The notes below the pieces were generated by a model that was not told the DNA's origin, made no database searches, and saw only the letters and a list, made by a program, of their open reading frames with translations. Below, piece after piece: positions 31,066-41,037 of a DNA stretch of 64,000 nt. A program made the translations under genes and the position numbers. Every line of letters begins with the position of its first letter. Within the stretch, counting starts at the first letter, position 1. The DNA is from Chaetoceros tenuissimus (Eukaryota > Bacillariophyta > Thalassiosirophyceae > Chaetocerotales > Chaetocerotaceae): positions 3,534,001 to 3,598,000 of the forward strand of contig BLLK01000022.1 of NCBI GenBank assembly GCA_021927905.1, given 5' to 3'.

Positions 31066-31380
31066 CTAGCAACCGTCGTCATATCCTCGAACATGATCTA
31101 GCAGCTCTTCGATTTTCATCTCATCAAGCACTGGTTCTTCCGCCGTTAAGTGACTCATGCAACTTCTTTTACCGAATGTGCTACTTGAATGATTGAACGA
31201 CCGTGACCGACCTTTATCATCTTCGATAGATATCCGCTCAAGTGCTCCTGAAGATGATGAATTGTTTGCAGTATCATGAATCAATCTATTCTCCTCCATC
31301 ATCATGCTGTTTCTTCGAGATCTATTAGATGAGGAGAGTTGTTGGTGTGTCCTATTCTTGTTGTGTAGTTGTGAGATCAT
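31066..31380 (-). CDS. Small Ser/Asn-rich protein, tandem paralogue A
   Basis: 104 residues, function unrecognised. It begins MISQLHNKNRTHQQLSSSNR and ends with the strongly conserved block MSHLTAEEPVLDEMKIEELL, then a VRGY..GC terminus, shared with the protein at 32898-33170. The middle is Ser/Asn/Arg-rich and probably disordered. The C-terminal block is acidic and helical. There is no signal peptide or membrane segment. 3' flanks are also similar (ACTGCCTTCCTG.CTGC), so the whole gene was duplicated. Upstream, at 31585, lies the shared GAGAAGGGTAGAA motif. Confidence 0.6.
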   Translation of the reverse strand: MISQLHNKNRTHQQLSSSNRSRRNSMMMEENRLIHDTANNSSSSGALERISIEDDKGRSRSFNHSSSTFGKRSCMSHLTAEEPVLDEMKIEELLDHVRGYDDGC

Positions 31381-31404
31381 GATTTGCTTGATTTGATTAG
31401 ACGT

Positions 31405-31557
31405 ATTGTAATTATCAGAATGGAAGACGAAGAACTTATAATGGGCCTGCAGAAGGAGAACATGTGATTCTCGATTCTCATATTGTAATTATCAGAATGG
31501 AAGACGAAGAACTTATTGGGCCTGCAGAAGGAGGAACATGTGATTCTCGATTCTCAA
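31405..31557. repeat. 77-bp tandem duplication upstream of small gene A
   Basis: ATTGTAATTATCAGAATGGA begins at 31405 and again at 31482. The two units differ by short indels only (ATAATGGG/ATTGGG and GAGAAC/GAGGAAC). Confidence 0.8.
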
Positions 31558-31584
31558 TACTTCCTCAAGGATGAATTCTCGTGA

Positions 31585-31640
31585 GAAGGGTAGAACATAG
31601 AAAATCATCCTGGACTTCTCAGTTGGATTGCTTCTCAATT
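31585..31640. promoter_or_regulatory. Promoter-like module 1 (GAGAAGGGTAGAA ... TTGCTTCTCAA)
   Basis: GAGAAGGGTAGAA and, about 30 bases on, GGATTGCTTCTCAA. The same pair recurs at 32366 and 33303. It lies about 200 bases upstream of small gene A, which is on the minus strand; read on that strand it includes a CCAAT-like core. Confidence 0.45.
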
Positions 31641-32365
31641 TTAGCGGAATAATTCATCATAATATTTTACCGTCAACTTGGTGCAATTAGTCTTGTGATC
31701 ATCATAACTACGTCTACATAGGAGACTGAAGCTGTCGTTAGAGTAGCTCCTGATGGACGGTCCTGTATTTCCACTCCAAATTATCTATTAGCATGACTAT
31801 TGTCAAAACAACCTTTGATATTGTTTCTCTCAAATAATGATTACTTTCAATTGGTAAGGATATCATATTGCTTTTGTTTAAACTAATGCTTTATTTTAAT
31901 ATCACGATGCTAGCAAAGGTGACATGGTGCATAAAATATTGCTGTGTTGGCTGAGATCGAATCAAATCTTTAAGTCAGAAAATGTCCTATGAGGAAGAGC
32001 CTATGTATTTGGGAAGGGATCTGGACTTCTCATCAATCAATTGAAATTGCTAATCGAGGACAAAATTTGCGAAAAAGCAGCTGCAATAGAGATCAATCCC
32101 TTATGACTTTTCCAAACATGGATTGGCATAGATGCAATTATCTGCATCTGCATTTTGAATGCGATCAAAATATGTCCTTTTCATAGTTATTCACAACAAA
32201 ATCGGAAAGAGGCAGAAGGATTGTCTGATAAGAAGCGCATTGTTGTAAACTCATGAGAGCTGACTCTAGCTACTCCCTCGCAGCTGCTCTCAATATTCTT
32301 GGAAGATAGCTTACAAGGTTCCCAGTCGTCCGATTCATTAGACTATCAGTTTAATTGTTTTCGAA

Positions 32366-32530
32366 GGCGAGAAGGGTAGAACGAAAGAGAAGGAACTTTG
32401 CCGGGATTGGTACATTCTCAAATTCATTGGTTGCATCTCAAAAATGAGAATGAATTTTTGGGTAGGTTGAGAAGGGCTACGCTTCAGAGTTTCGTCTATA
32501 AAAAGCTTGCTTGCTATTTGATTAAAAAGT
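32366..32530. promoter_or_regulatory. Promoter-like module 2, without a downstream small gene
   Basis: GAGAAGGGTAGAA at 32366 and ATTGGTTGCATCTCAAAAA near 32429. It resembles the module at 33303 over about 170 bases. No intact member of the small-gene family follows it, so it may mark a lost copy. Confidence 0.4.
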
Positions 32531-32897
32531 AGCAATAACTATGATGCAAAAATATTTGTCGTTTTTTATTGTTTGTTTGACGGCTTGATGGAAAAGGAAC
32601 AACAAAGAATAGATTTAGTAGGAGCTACAACAAAATGATCTTCTCAAATTTCAATCACAGGTCATTTCAATTAGACTCATTTTATTATTTAGATTAAAAT
32701 AAGTTATCCTGATATATAGCTATTTACTAGTAGGTAATATGATAGATTCTCTAATTAGGAGCTCCTCTGTACTTTTGTTTCGCTCTTCTTACGCACTAGT
32801 CTACCCTTGTTATCGCGGGCGAGAGCACTAGAACAGTGGAAGCACTAGAACAGTGGAAGTATATCGTAGTGTTATGCACTGCCTTCCTGTCTGCTTG

Positions 32898-33170
32898 CTA
32901 GCAACCATTACCATATCCACGAACAAGATCTAGCAGCTCTTCTATTTTCATCTCGTCAAGCACTGGCTCCTCCGCCGTTAAGTGACTCATGCTGCCGCTG
33001 CTTGTGGTACTCGATTGATTGAAAGACCGACTGTTCTTATCATGATGATCTTCGATAGGAATTCGTTCAAGTGCTGACCCATTCTCCTCCAGCTTCATCA
33101 TGTTTCTTGGAGATCTATTGGATATGAGTTGTCTGTTGTTTGTCCTATTCTTGTGGAGGTGTGAGATCAT
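32898..33170 (-). CDS. Small Ser/Asn-rich protein, tandem paralogue B
   Basis: 90 residues, paralogue of the protein at 31066-31380 in the same orientation 1.8 kb away. N-terminus MISHLHKNRTNNRQL, a shortened Ser/Asn/Lys middle, and the same C-terminal block MSHLTAEEPVLDEMKIEELL with LVRGYGNGC. Conservation of both ends with a variable middle, including in-frame length differences, argues that both genes are translated. Function is unknown. Promoter module 3 (33303) lies 133 bases upstream. Confidence 0.6.
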   Translation of the reverse strand: MISHLHKNRTNNRQLISNRSPRNMMKLEENGSALERIPIEDHHDKNSRSFNQSSTTSSGSMSHLTAEEPVLDEMKIEELLDLVRGYGNGC

Positions 33171-33302
33171 TATTTGATTTGAATAGACGTACTAGTAATT
33201 ATCAGAATCGGAAATTGAATTATTATGAGCATTAAGAGCCGCTTTGTTCTCAGAATGTTTTATTCTACTAGACCAATTCCCGATGTTGACATTCTCAAGT
33301 TT

Positions 33303-33470
33303 TGAGAAGGGTAGAATGAAGGAAAACGGGACTTTGTGGGATTTTGATTGGTTGCTTCTCAAAAAATGCGGAGTATTTTTTGTTCTTAGAAAAACCATGA
33401 TTTTTCGCCGGTTAGGATTGAAGAGGTTGGTCTTCTTCTACCTAAAAAAACTTCCTCGCTGTTGGATTAT
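33303..33470. promoter_or_regulatory. Promoter-like module 3, upstream of small gene B
   Basis: GAGAAGGGTAGAA at 33303 and GATTGGTTGCTTCTCAAAAA near 33344, matching modules at 31585 and 32366. On the minus strand, the direction of small gene B, it presents a CCAAT box. Confidence 0.45.
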
Positions 33471-34025
33471 AGAAACGTAAGGTCAGTAGTGAGAAACAAA
33501 TGATGGATTAGTACGCACCACATAATAGTAGGCACAAGTTAGATGTATTCATGATAAACAAATGTTTGTGGCTGCGTAGATGCTACTATTACAGCAACAT
33601 GGCATTTTTTAAATAATACTACATCTGTTTTTGATATTATTTATAAATAATTTGTATCAAGCTACTAGTCTAATCAAACTCTTGCTTATTATCCTTTTTC
33701 TGTTTTTACTTTTTCTTTTTGAAATATTTGACAAGACTAATTTAGGGCAATTTTGGACATTTGAATCATCTAAGCTAAAATAGATAGCATAATATCTTAT
33801 GCTATGAAGATATCATATCCACAAAGATACTACAATATATACGTACACATTATCATTGGTCTCGCCAAAAATCGCATTTTACTCTTGGGAAGATCAAGAG
33901 CCACCTGCAAGCCTGTCAAACTCGACCATCTCCGATTGTACTAAGTTTACTGTATTTGAAATCAATTCAAGTCAATTGGTATCACAGACGAGAACCAAAT
34001 ACATCTTTCAGCAACTACTACTACA

Positions 34026-34647
34026 ATGGGAACAAAGTCACTTGTCAGGTCGTTTCGGGCATCATCGGTTGCAGTATATCTGGTGAGTTCTTCCCATCAT
34101 TTTCACTGAATATTTTTCATAGCTGGATAGGTTATGTCAAAATGAACCTACAACAAGCATCGTCTTGTTCCTCTTTTTCTTTCTATTTATATAACTCACA
34201 GTTTTCATTTTCTCTCTAAAGCTCAACCTTGTCGTCATTTTCAACTGGACATTATACAATCCAATATATCTCCATGCACTCATAGGAACCATGACGTCTC
34301 TCGTCACCTTTGCAATGCTTCTAGTTGCAATGAATGGACCGAAATTTCTTCTTCAATTCCTTGATAGTTCACGTTTTGCATTCCTCTTTACATTCCGCGG
34401 AAGATGGTTCATGGATTTATATGTGAGTCTATTCCTTTATGCTATGGAGATCTGGGGCATTTTGATGGCGACTGCTACTCTTGGATTAATGTTTGGTATT
34501 CGTTTTGCAGGTGTGAGACATCCTGAAGCTTTTAGAATTTTGTTTAGGCAGAATGCTGATTTTGATGATGAAGGAACCATTTACACCGATGCTGGTGATA
34601 CATATGATGGAACTTATGATGGGACACTAGAGAGTGGTAGACGATAA
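34026..34647 (+). CDS. Four-helix membrane protein, possibly COPI-associated/TVP15-like
   Basis: Exons 34026-34082 and 34222-34647, with a 139-nt intron (gtgagt...ctctaaag), give 160 residues. The splice joins a short basic N-terminus (MGTKSLVRSFRASSVAVYL) to LNLVVIFNWTLYN, making one continuous first transmembrane helix, which supports the model. Four hydrophobic segments follow the order helix, helix, charged turn with FRGRWFMD, helix-helix, and an acidic Asp/Tyr/Gly-rich tail. The arrangement and the 'RGRW/RGR' turn recall the COPI-associated/TVP15 family of Golgi proteins, but this is a weak resemblance. A longer 5' exon cannot be excluded. Confidence 0.55.
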
Positions 34648-34961
34648 GCATTAGATGAATAGAGGAGAAGTATGGACTGTGTATATTACTGTTCCTTATT
34701 CTGATGTTGGGGGAATGATAAAAAAGTCTCATTTGATAACATGAGGAGATACAATGGAGGAAAAATCGTTGAAAGAAGAATGTAGACTGGATGAAAATGT
34801 CATCATTGAAATACCTTGGCGGGTGATTCATAGATACACATTTTTATTCAGTTCACAATGTGCGACAAATTGGTTCTCAAGAATCAATAATGATAGTATG
34901 TAACGAAATAGACTGTTTTTCAAAATATATGATATATATGGAATTAAAGCTCTTTATTTAG

Positions 34962-36335
34962 TTACAAGAATAATGCCGCATCTTCCACTTCTCGTAATCG
35001 AGCTTGATGACTTGCCCATTCTCGTTCTAATCTCTTCATGTCATCGGGCCAATCAGGATGGAACACCCTTCTTCCACAACCTGGTGTTGGACATTCAGCA
35101 CCAAATGGAGGTTCTAAAATGAATTTATCCAAGCACTTGTAGTGGTACCAACAACCACAATATACTCGAATTGGTCTCATCGTCCTTGCTACCTTGCGAT
35201 CTTTCTTTTCCTTGTCATTTTTGCATTCCGAAACAGGCAAATACATGAATTTGAGTTTATTTGGATCTGCAGGTAAAGCCAGTTTGTCACAACATGGGCA
35301 TTTGGAATCTGGAACATTTTGAATCTTTTCTTGCAAAAAAATAACCAAAGATAAGAGACTAGGTTGAGGTGCATTGCCACTGCCAAAGTTGTATCCCGAC
35401 ATCCTAGCTTCTTCTTCTTCTCTCCATTTTGCTTCCATTTCCTGATCATATTTAAGTTCTTGATCTGTGATTCTATGAATTGCACGTCTTGCTGCTTTTC
35501 TTTCTTTAGCATGAGCTTTCAATACATGATCTTTTCCCTGTACTCTAGATGCATCCTTCTCTCTCAAATCACGTACAGTTGATAATGTATCAATATCATG
35601 TTTTAGACTTTTGAGCTTATCTTTTGTAAGTTTTTCTCCGATATCCTTTTTAGAATCATCATCATCCATTTTAGGCTGTCGAATAGGATTGGAAAGCACC
35701 AACGCTTTTTCAGCAGTCATTCCATCTTGCATTCTTCGAATAACTTCTAGAGCTTGAGAAGTCAGCATCTTTTCAAGCTTTGGTGGAAGATTTGTAGATA
35801 TGAGATTTAATAAACAAGCTTTACCCCAGTCTTCATGAGTTGTTGTCGATGGATAGCCTTCATCAACAGTTATGGAACAATTGTAGAAATATTTTTTGCG
35901 ACAAAGTTTGAGCTTGATTTTTCCTTTGCTCTCAATAATGGATATAGTAGATCCGCTATCATCTTTCTTCAAGAGATTCATAACTTGCTTCAGTTCCTTC
36001 CAACAGGGCAGAAATCTATTATTGTCTATAAATTGTACGAGTCTCGTTACGGTCGTTACCAATTGTTGATAATGGCCAAGTGGTAAATCTGCCACAAGAT
36101 CTGATTCTAATTTCTTCTTCAATCCGGGGGGCACTACTTCATCCTGTTTAATATCTACAATGAAGGAGTGGCTCGGATATTCGGATGGAAAGGTGATTGT
36201 AAATTTAATACATGTGTACGGAGTTCTTTGATAAGATCCAATCAGGAACGAATTTGTAGCTGTCTGTATCTTTACTTTTGGTAAAGCTGTCTTTAGCTCC
36301 GCAATTTCTTCGGTTATAGAAGACGGGAGATCCAT
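34962..36335 (-). CDS. RWD domain and RING-like zinc-finger protein
   Basis: 457 residues, single exon. Residues about 5-105 form an RWD domain (EEIAELKTALPK; YTCIKFTITFPSEYPSHSF, the 'YP...P' signature). A coiled, charged middle (about 215-320) follows. The C-terminus is a Cys/His zinc module: CPCCDK, then after a spacer YCGCWYHYKCLDKF and CPTPGCGRRVF. Spacing is that of a RING-like cross-brace with an extended first loop. RWD-RING combinations occur in E3 ubiquitin ligases, where RWD resembles a UBC fold, so a ligase role is plausible. It is divergent from the lipase gene across about 490 bases. Confidence 0.78.
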   Translation of the reverse strand: MDLPSSITEEIAELKTALPKVKIQTATNSFLIGSYQRTPYTCIKFTITFPSEYPSHSFIVDIKQDEVVPPGLKKKLESDLVADLPLGHYQQLVTTVTRLVQFIDNNRFLPCWKELKQVMNLLKKDDSGSTISIIESKGKIKLKLCRKKYFYNCSITVDEGYPSTTTHEDWGKACLLNLISTNLPPKLEKMLTSQALEVIRRMQDGMTAEKALVLSNPIRQPKMDDDDSKKDIGEKLTKDKLKSLKHDIDTLSTVRDLREKDASRVQGKDHVLKAHAKERKAARRAIHRITDQELKYDQEMEAKWREEEEARMSGYNFGSGNAPQPSLLSLVIFLQEKIQNVPDSKCPCCDKLALPADPNKLKFMYLPVSECKNDKEKKDRKVARTMRPIRVYCGCWYHYKCLDKFILEPPFGAECPTPGCGRRVFHPDWPDDMKRLEREWASHQARLREVEDAALFL

Positions 36336-36825
36336 GTTTATATATATAGAGAGAGAAATAGTATTTGTGTGGTATAGTTTGGCTCAAATATCTAGTTTCC
36401 TTGAAGTATCAAATATCAAATTATGGCTTCAGGCTTCAATATTTGGCGGTTATAGAAAAGTGAGGACTAATTTAGCTAGTTGGCGGTTAAATCTAAAACG
36501 TTCTTCAGTCCCATCTTTTTTCATTTTCATTTTTGAAATTTTGGCGATAGACGGAACACATCTTTGATCTCTATGCAGATCCATTACAATATCATCCATC
36601 GCTTCTTGTTTTTCATCGAATGCATAGTCTTCATTTTTTCATTATTCACAACGACGAAAGAGGACTCATCATCACTGCAATTTCTGTTCCAAAAATCACA
36701 TCTGAATAATCTTAAAAGAAAGGTAAGATCTCTTATCATCACCAACGACAAAAACACAAATGAAACGTGTCTCATTTTTTCACTTCTTCAGTTCGAACAG
36801 CTCCAAATTTACAAACTAAAAAAAC

Positions 36826-38202
36826 ATGACAGGACGTGAACCATTAAAAGCTGTCAATGAAAAAGCAGCAACCACCATGACACCTAGTCGCAAAAGGCCA
36901 GCAGGTAAAAAAATCATGAGCTCAATAAAAAAGAAGGGAGGGAAACTGAGAAAAGTACTCACACCGCCTAGAGAAAACCGAGTGGGATGTACCAAAACTC
37001 CAATGAGAAAGGGACAAGTTCTCACATTCTCTCCGAAATTCCAAAATGCATCCTTGTTTGAAATCAAGACATGTGAATTTTCACCTTCCGAGTATCAAAT
37101 TGAACCTCCTTCGTTTGACAGTACCATTGCTAGTTGTAAGATTTGCAATATTATGGATTCTTATGTTGATGAACTAGGTGTCGACTTTGATTTTGCAGAT
37201 CTAATGCCTTTTGGGGGAAGTCCAAAACAGGATATTCATATGCTCTTGATGGGAGAACCAGCGACCATGATACAAAAGGAGAAACCAAAAGACTCAAAAT
37301 TCGGTCCTATTCTAGAAAAACTTAAAGATGTGGCGAGTGATATTGTAGTTGAAGGCTTTTATAGAGATCATGCATCTTCCAAAGAAATTGGTAGAGTTGA
37401 GATTTGCATCTTTTCGAGTGAGTCTCTTCGACAAATCATTGTAGTGTATAGAGGAAGTTCGTTGTTACAAGACCATCCTAAAATTGGTGCGCAAAAGGTC
37501 AAGAAAGATGACGAGAAGAATCAAGATGGAAAGGATGGATCGTATGAAATTGATGTGAATGACATGGTTATGAAAGCATATGAAGAAACAAATCTCGAAG
37601 AATCAGTTTTTACACTCCTTAATCGCCTTACTGGATTCAAGCCATTTTTTGATGTTGCCTTTACCGGTCATTCCTTTGGAGCGTGCCTCAGTTCCATTGC
37701 TGCATACAAGTATGCAAAGAGTAAGCCTGCATCTAGAGTCAGAGCAACTCTATTTGGATGTCCAAAGATTGGTGGACAAAAGCTTCGCAATGAAATCCAC
37801 TCTCTTCCAAACCTGAATATCCTTAGAGTGGAAAGAACTACTGATCCATTTGTATCTCTTCCTGAAGGACATGAAAACGACTATATCCATGTAGGTCATT
37901 CGATGCAACTTGAGCACACTGTCACTTCATTGACAAGAAAGGACGAGGCAAGACCGATTGCAATCAAACTTTACAAGTTTGACAAAAATCGTCCAGCTTC
38001 CAACTTTTTTAATACAGGTGTCAATATGGCATTGAACTTTAGTAAAATCAAGATTGGAAACGAGGTTCGTTCCTACCTCAAGGATTTGCAAAAGGTATAC
38101 AACCTGAATTTAGAATGGCCTCAATCATTTGAAGTGATTGAAGCATCTGCGCAAAAGGAAAACTTTGTCGAGCATAAGCTCCCAGTAGGATATCTTGCTT
38201 AG
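36826..38202 (+). CDS. Class-3 lipase (fungal-type triacylglycerol lipase fold)
   Basis: 458 residues. A basic N-terminus (about 1-60, Lys/Arg-rich, no hydrophobic signal) precedes a lipase_3 domain: IIVVYRGSS near residue 205 (usual 'V..RGT/S' strand), the nucleophile elbow FTGHSFGACLSSIAAY (Ser near 282), ATLFGCPKIGGQ (usual 'FG.PR.G'), the Asp of TTDPFVSLP, and His in HVGHSM/LEHTV. The catalytic triad Ser-Asp-His is therefore available. An insertion (about 225-255, Lys/Asp-rich) separates the first strand from the elbow. Cytosolic or lipid-droplet location is likely without a signal peptide. Substrate class is inferred only from the family. Confidence 0.87.
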   Translation: MTGREPLKAVNEKAATTMTPSRKRPAGKKIMSSIKKKGGKLRKVLTPPRENRVGCTKTPMRKGQVLTFSPKFQNASLFEIKTCEFSPSEYQIEPPSFDSTIASCKICNIMDSYVDELGVDFDFADLMPFGGSPKQDIHMLLMGEPATMIQKEKPKDSKFGPILEKLKDVASDIVVEGFYRDHASSKEIGRVEICIFSSESLRQIIVVYRGSSLLQDHPKIGAQKVKKDDEKNQDGKDGSYEIDVNDMVMKAYEETNLEESVFTLLNRLTGFKPFFDVAFTGHSFGACLSSIAAYKYAKSKPASRVRATLFGCPKIGGQKLRNEIHSLPNLNILRVERTTDPFVSLPEGHENDYIHVGHSMQLEHTVTSLTRKDEARPIAIKLYKFDKNRPASNFFNTGVNMALNFSKIKIGNEVRSYLKDLQKVYNLNLEWPQSFEVIEASAQKENFVEHKLPVGYLA

Positions 38203-38628
38203 AAGGATAAGAAACTAGGGTATAAAAATAAATATAATAAGAATTACAATTGTGCTGGAACTCTTTGCAAATTCCAATTCGATTCTATTCTAAAAAAATG
38301 TTATGAAACGAAAGAGGGAATTCACTCGAACCCTTTCGGGAGATCCAGTGTAACATTAAAATTATCAGATATGCAAAATCAAGAACCAGCATTGCTGTAG
38401 TTCATCTTATCATTTTTGCTACGTATTCATCGATCGATATCAAAAGGTATATCTACAATGATGCAAAAGATCTTGCCAACCATTCTACCCAGTACGTACC
38501 TATTAAAACTACGACTCAAAAAAATTCGAAAAACTCATTCATCACAAAAGGTAGACCTTACTACATTACTGTTCTATTGATGAAACGACAAGCGAGTGAA
38601 TCAATAAAACAAAAAAGGTTTTTTTTTT
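38203..38628. other. Intergenic stretch between lipase gene and tRNA-Leu
   Basis: About 430 bases. The run of six T on the minus strand (38611-38616) just past the tRNA 3' end is its likely Pol III terminator. Nothing else is recognised. Confidence 0.5.
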
Positions 38629-38711
38629 TGCATCGAGTGGGATTCGAACCCACGAGTACGAGTACACTGCAACTTGAGTGCAGCCCCTTAGACCAGCTCG
38701 GGCATCGATGC
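38629..38711 (-). tRNA. tRNA-Leu(CAA)
   Basis: 83 nt. The acceptor stem GCATCGA pairs with TCGATGC, with discriminator A. D arm CCCGAGCTGGTCTAAGGGG, anticodon arm CTGCA-CTCAAGT-TGCAG (anticodon CAA, decoding UUG), a long variable arm (class II, as for Leu) and T arm GTGGGTTCGAATCCCAC. No intron. The GGTTCGAATCC B box and a T-run terminator downstream support Pol III transcription. Confidence 0.95.
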
Positions 38712-38900
38712 ATGCTATCACAAATAGTGCTACTACAAAATATGATCTCTAATCTATGGATTTTTATCTGAGAAGTCCCTCTTTCCAGTTTCCAGCTCTC
38801 TCACACCACATCTTTTGTTATTCTTTTCAATTGAAACATAATACACATCTACTATATTCTATATATATCGTCACTGCATCAACTCTATCAATCAATAAAA

Positions 38901-39233
38901 ATGCCACTAGTAAAACTATTTGCACAAAAAACCCTTTCCAAGCCAATTAATCTGAGCTCGCTGCAATCTAAGCTATGTGCAATTTGGAACACAAAGCCAA
39001 ACACTACGAAATTGATTCTCACAAGAGTAGATGATTGGACAGATGAAAGTTTTCAAGAAGATGTCTACGTGGATATCAGAGCATACGGAAAACCGGAAAG
39101 AACTAGAGAAATGGTACTTGATGGAATGAACAAAGTGCAAGACGCTTTCAAAACAGAAGGATTAATTGCCAATGTAAGACTTGAAACCTACGAAGGGGAG
39201 AGATATTTCCATGTACCACCGAAGGAAACTTAA
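38901..39233 (+). CDS. Tautomerase/MIF-superfamily small protein
   Basis: 110 residues beginning Met-Pro (MPLVKLFAQKTL), as required for the N-terminal catalytic proline of tautomerases after Met removal. One beta-alpha-beta unit is visible: strand, helix LSSLQSKLCAIWNT, strand TKLILTRVDDW (usual 'vyV.i....w'), then a second helix ERTREMVLDGMNKVQDAF and a last strand. Length and order fit a one-domain 4-oxalocrotonate-tautomerase- or MIF-like fold, which assembles as a trimer. The substrate is unknown. The start is set by a good context (AATAAAAATGCC). Confidence 0.68.
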   Translation: MPLVKLFAQKTLSKPINLSSLQSKLCAIWNTKPNTTKLILTRVDDWTDESFQEDVYVDIRAYGKPERTREMVLDGMNKVQDAFKTEGLIANVRLETYEGERYFHVPPKET

Positions 39234-39636
39234 TTGAAATACGTTGATAAGAATGGAAGAACTATTTAGTAAAGATGTTGCGATCGAATGTACATTTCGG
39301 TGAATACAGAATCGGAATCGAGCCAAGGTGAATATAAAGGAAAAGCGAAGATGTATGTATCTCCCAATCCCCTACGAACCTACAAAACTAACAATTAGAT
39401 GCTATATCATTTATTTATTACTTTGTAATCTTTGATATTGTTAAAAAATGTCGAGTGAAAAGCCAAACAAAATCAAAAAAAAGAAAAAAGTAAGAAAAAT
39501 GAGCCTCGTTAGGTTGGGAGTTGGCACAAAGATCGCTTTTCAACAACACATCACTCTCTCTTCTTTCTTTTCAATTGTCAAATGCAATAAATAGCGTAGT
39601 TGCATGATAGAATCACCCCTTCCAAAACTCTGAGCA
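39234..39636. other. Intergenic stretch without a recognised gene
   Basis: About 400 bases, AT-rich, with an A/AAG-rich tract near 39470-39500. No gene or repeat seen. Confidence 0.45.
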
Positions 39637-40965
39637 ATGAAGACTTTCGTCACTTGTATCCTATGCGCAACGGCTGTACAGTCTTTCTCATTGGCGCCAT
39701 CTACATCGAGACTTCCAAGGGTCAAATCAGAGTTGTACGCTTCACTTACAAATGATGAAAGCAATTCATCTTCTCCTTTCCCGCCCAATCAAAGTACGAC
39801 GAGAAGGTCAGCCTTGCAAACATTCTTGACTGTAGCCACTGTATCTTCTACCCTCCCAGCTTTTGCAGACGAAGCAAACAGTATTCATATCAGCGCACAA
39901 TGGAGTGCAGTCGATGGTCTCAATAGTTTAGATGAAGGAAAGAAATTTGTCTCATTTGATACATCTGCATACAGGGCAATGATGGATGACCCAGCTAGAA
40001 CTCCATTTTTCGAAAAGGCAATCATAGAACGACTGAATTCCGTACCTGGTGGCCCGGAATCTCAAACTGTCTTGGATTTGGGGACTGGACCTTTTGCACT
40101 TTTTGCAATTATTGCTGCACAAGCTGGTGCGGGTAAAGTCTATGCCATTGAAGCAAATCGTGAAGCGGTTATTTCCGCTAGAGCAAATATTAAAAAGTTG
40201 GGTTTCGAAGATATTATTGAAGTGATTGAAGGATTTAGTAATGAAATTACACTTCCAAACAATGACAAGGCTGATTTTGCCGTGGCAGAGATTATTGGCA
40301 GTGTTGCTACAGAAGAAGGAGCATATGCAACGATTTTAGATGCACAGAGACTCGTCAAGGACCCTAGCAACAAAGCAAATTGGATTCCTTCCAGAGTCCA
40401 AACATATGCTGCACCTGCATCTTATACTCTTCACAATCTATTCCAACCACCAGCCTTCGATTGGACAAAGTTGAATGGTGAACCAGTGAGATTTAATTGT
40501 AGAGATGAAGGTCTTCAATTGCTTTCAAATCCCGTTTTGGTAGAGGATGTATGTTTTGCAGATATCAAAGCCAATAGTAAGATTGAGAAAAATCTTAAAT
40601 TTGTTGTTGATGGAGAGCGGATTGAAGACAATACATCCTCATTGTATGAAGAGTTTCGTAGAGCAAGGCTGAGTAAGAAGGAAGCTGAAAGCATGGCAAA
40701 AACAACAGCTAGTAGTGTGACAGGTATTGCTCTATGGCCAAGGCTCTTGCTAGATGGAGGAGAAACAATCCAAGTGAATTCACGAAAATTTCCAGACGGA
40801 GGGCACCAAAAGTCTCATTGGCAAACCGTATTGCCAATTATGAATGATCTTCCTGTTCCTGTCAAAGCAGGTGACGAGATCAATGTGGACTTGAACTTTG
40901 ATGTGTCGCCAGATGTATTGAAACCACCATCTTATAGAATAGATGCAGATATTATTTCAAAGTAA
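39637..40965 (+). CDS. PRMT-like methyltransferase with plastid and Tat-like lumen signals
   Basis: 442 residues. Signal peptide MKTFVTCILCATAVQS is followed by the plastid-type FSLAP, then TRRSALQTFLTVATVSSTLPAFA, a twin-arginine lumen signal ending in AFA-D. The mature part is a protein-arginine-methyltransferase-like Rossmann domain: FDTSAYRAMMDDPARTPFF (usual 'Y..ML.D..R...Y..AI'), motif I VLDLGTGPFALFAIIAAQAG, motif II VYAIEAN and AEIIGSVATEEG, which corresponds to the PRMT double-E loop 'SEW.G....E' but with the Trp/Met pair replaced. A beta-barrel C-terminus follows. Known PRMTs are nuclear or cytosolic; a lumenal one would need SAM in the lumen. Single exon. Confidence 0.72.
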   Translation: MKTFVTCILCATAVQSFSLAPSTSRLPRVKSELYASLTNDESNSSSPFPPNQSTTRRSALQTFLTVATVSSTLPAFADEANSIHISAQWSAVDGLNSLDEGKKFVSFDTSAYRAMMDDPARTPFFEKAIIERLNSVPGGPESQTVLDLGTGPFALFAIIAAQAGAGKVYAIEANREAVISARANIKKLGFEDIIEVIEGFSNEITLPNNDKADFAVAEIIGSVATEEGAYATILDAQRLVKDPSNKANWIPSRVQTYAAPASYTLHNLFQPPAFDWTKLNGEPVRFNCRDEGLQLLSNPVLVEDVCFADIKANSKIEKNLKFVVDGERIEDNTSSLYEEFRRARLSKKEAESMAKTTASSVTGIALWPRLLLDGGETIQVNSRKFPDGGHQKSHWQTVLPIMNDLPVPVKAGDEINVDLNFDVSPDVLKPPSYRIDADIISK

Positions 40966-41037
40966 ATAAATTATAGAGTATAGCTAACTTTCAAAGCAAA
41001 ATATACTTGTCTCTAGTATCTAATTCATTTCAACTGT

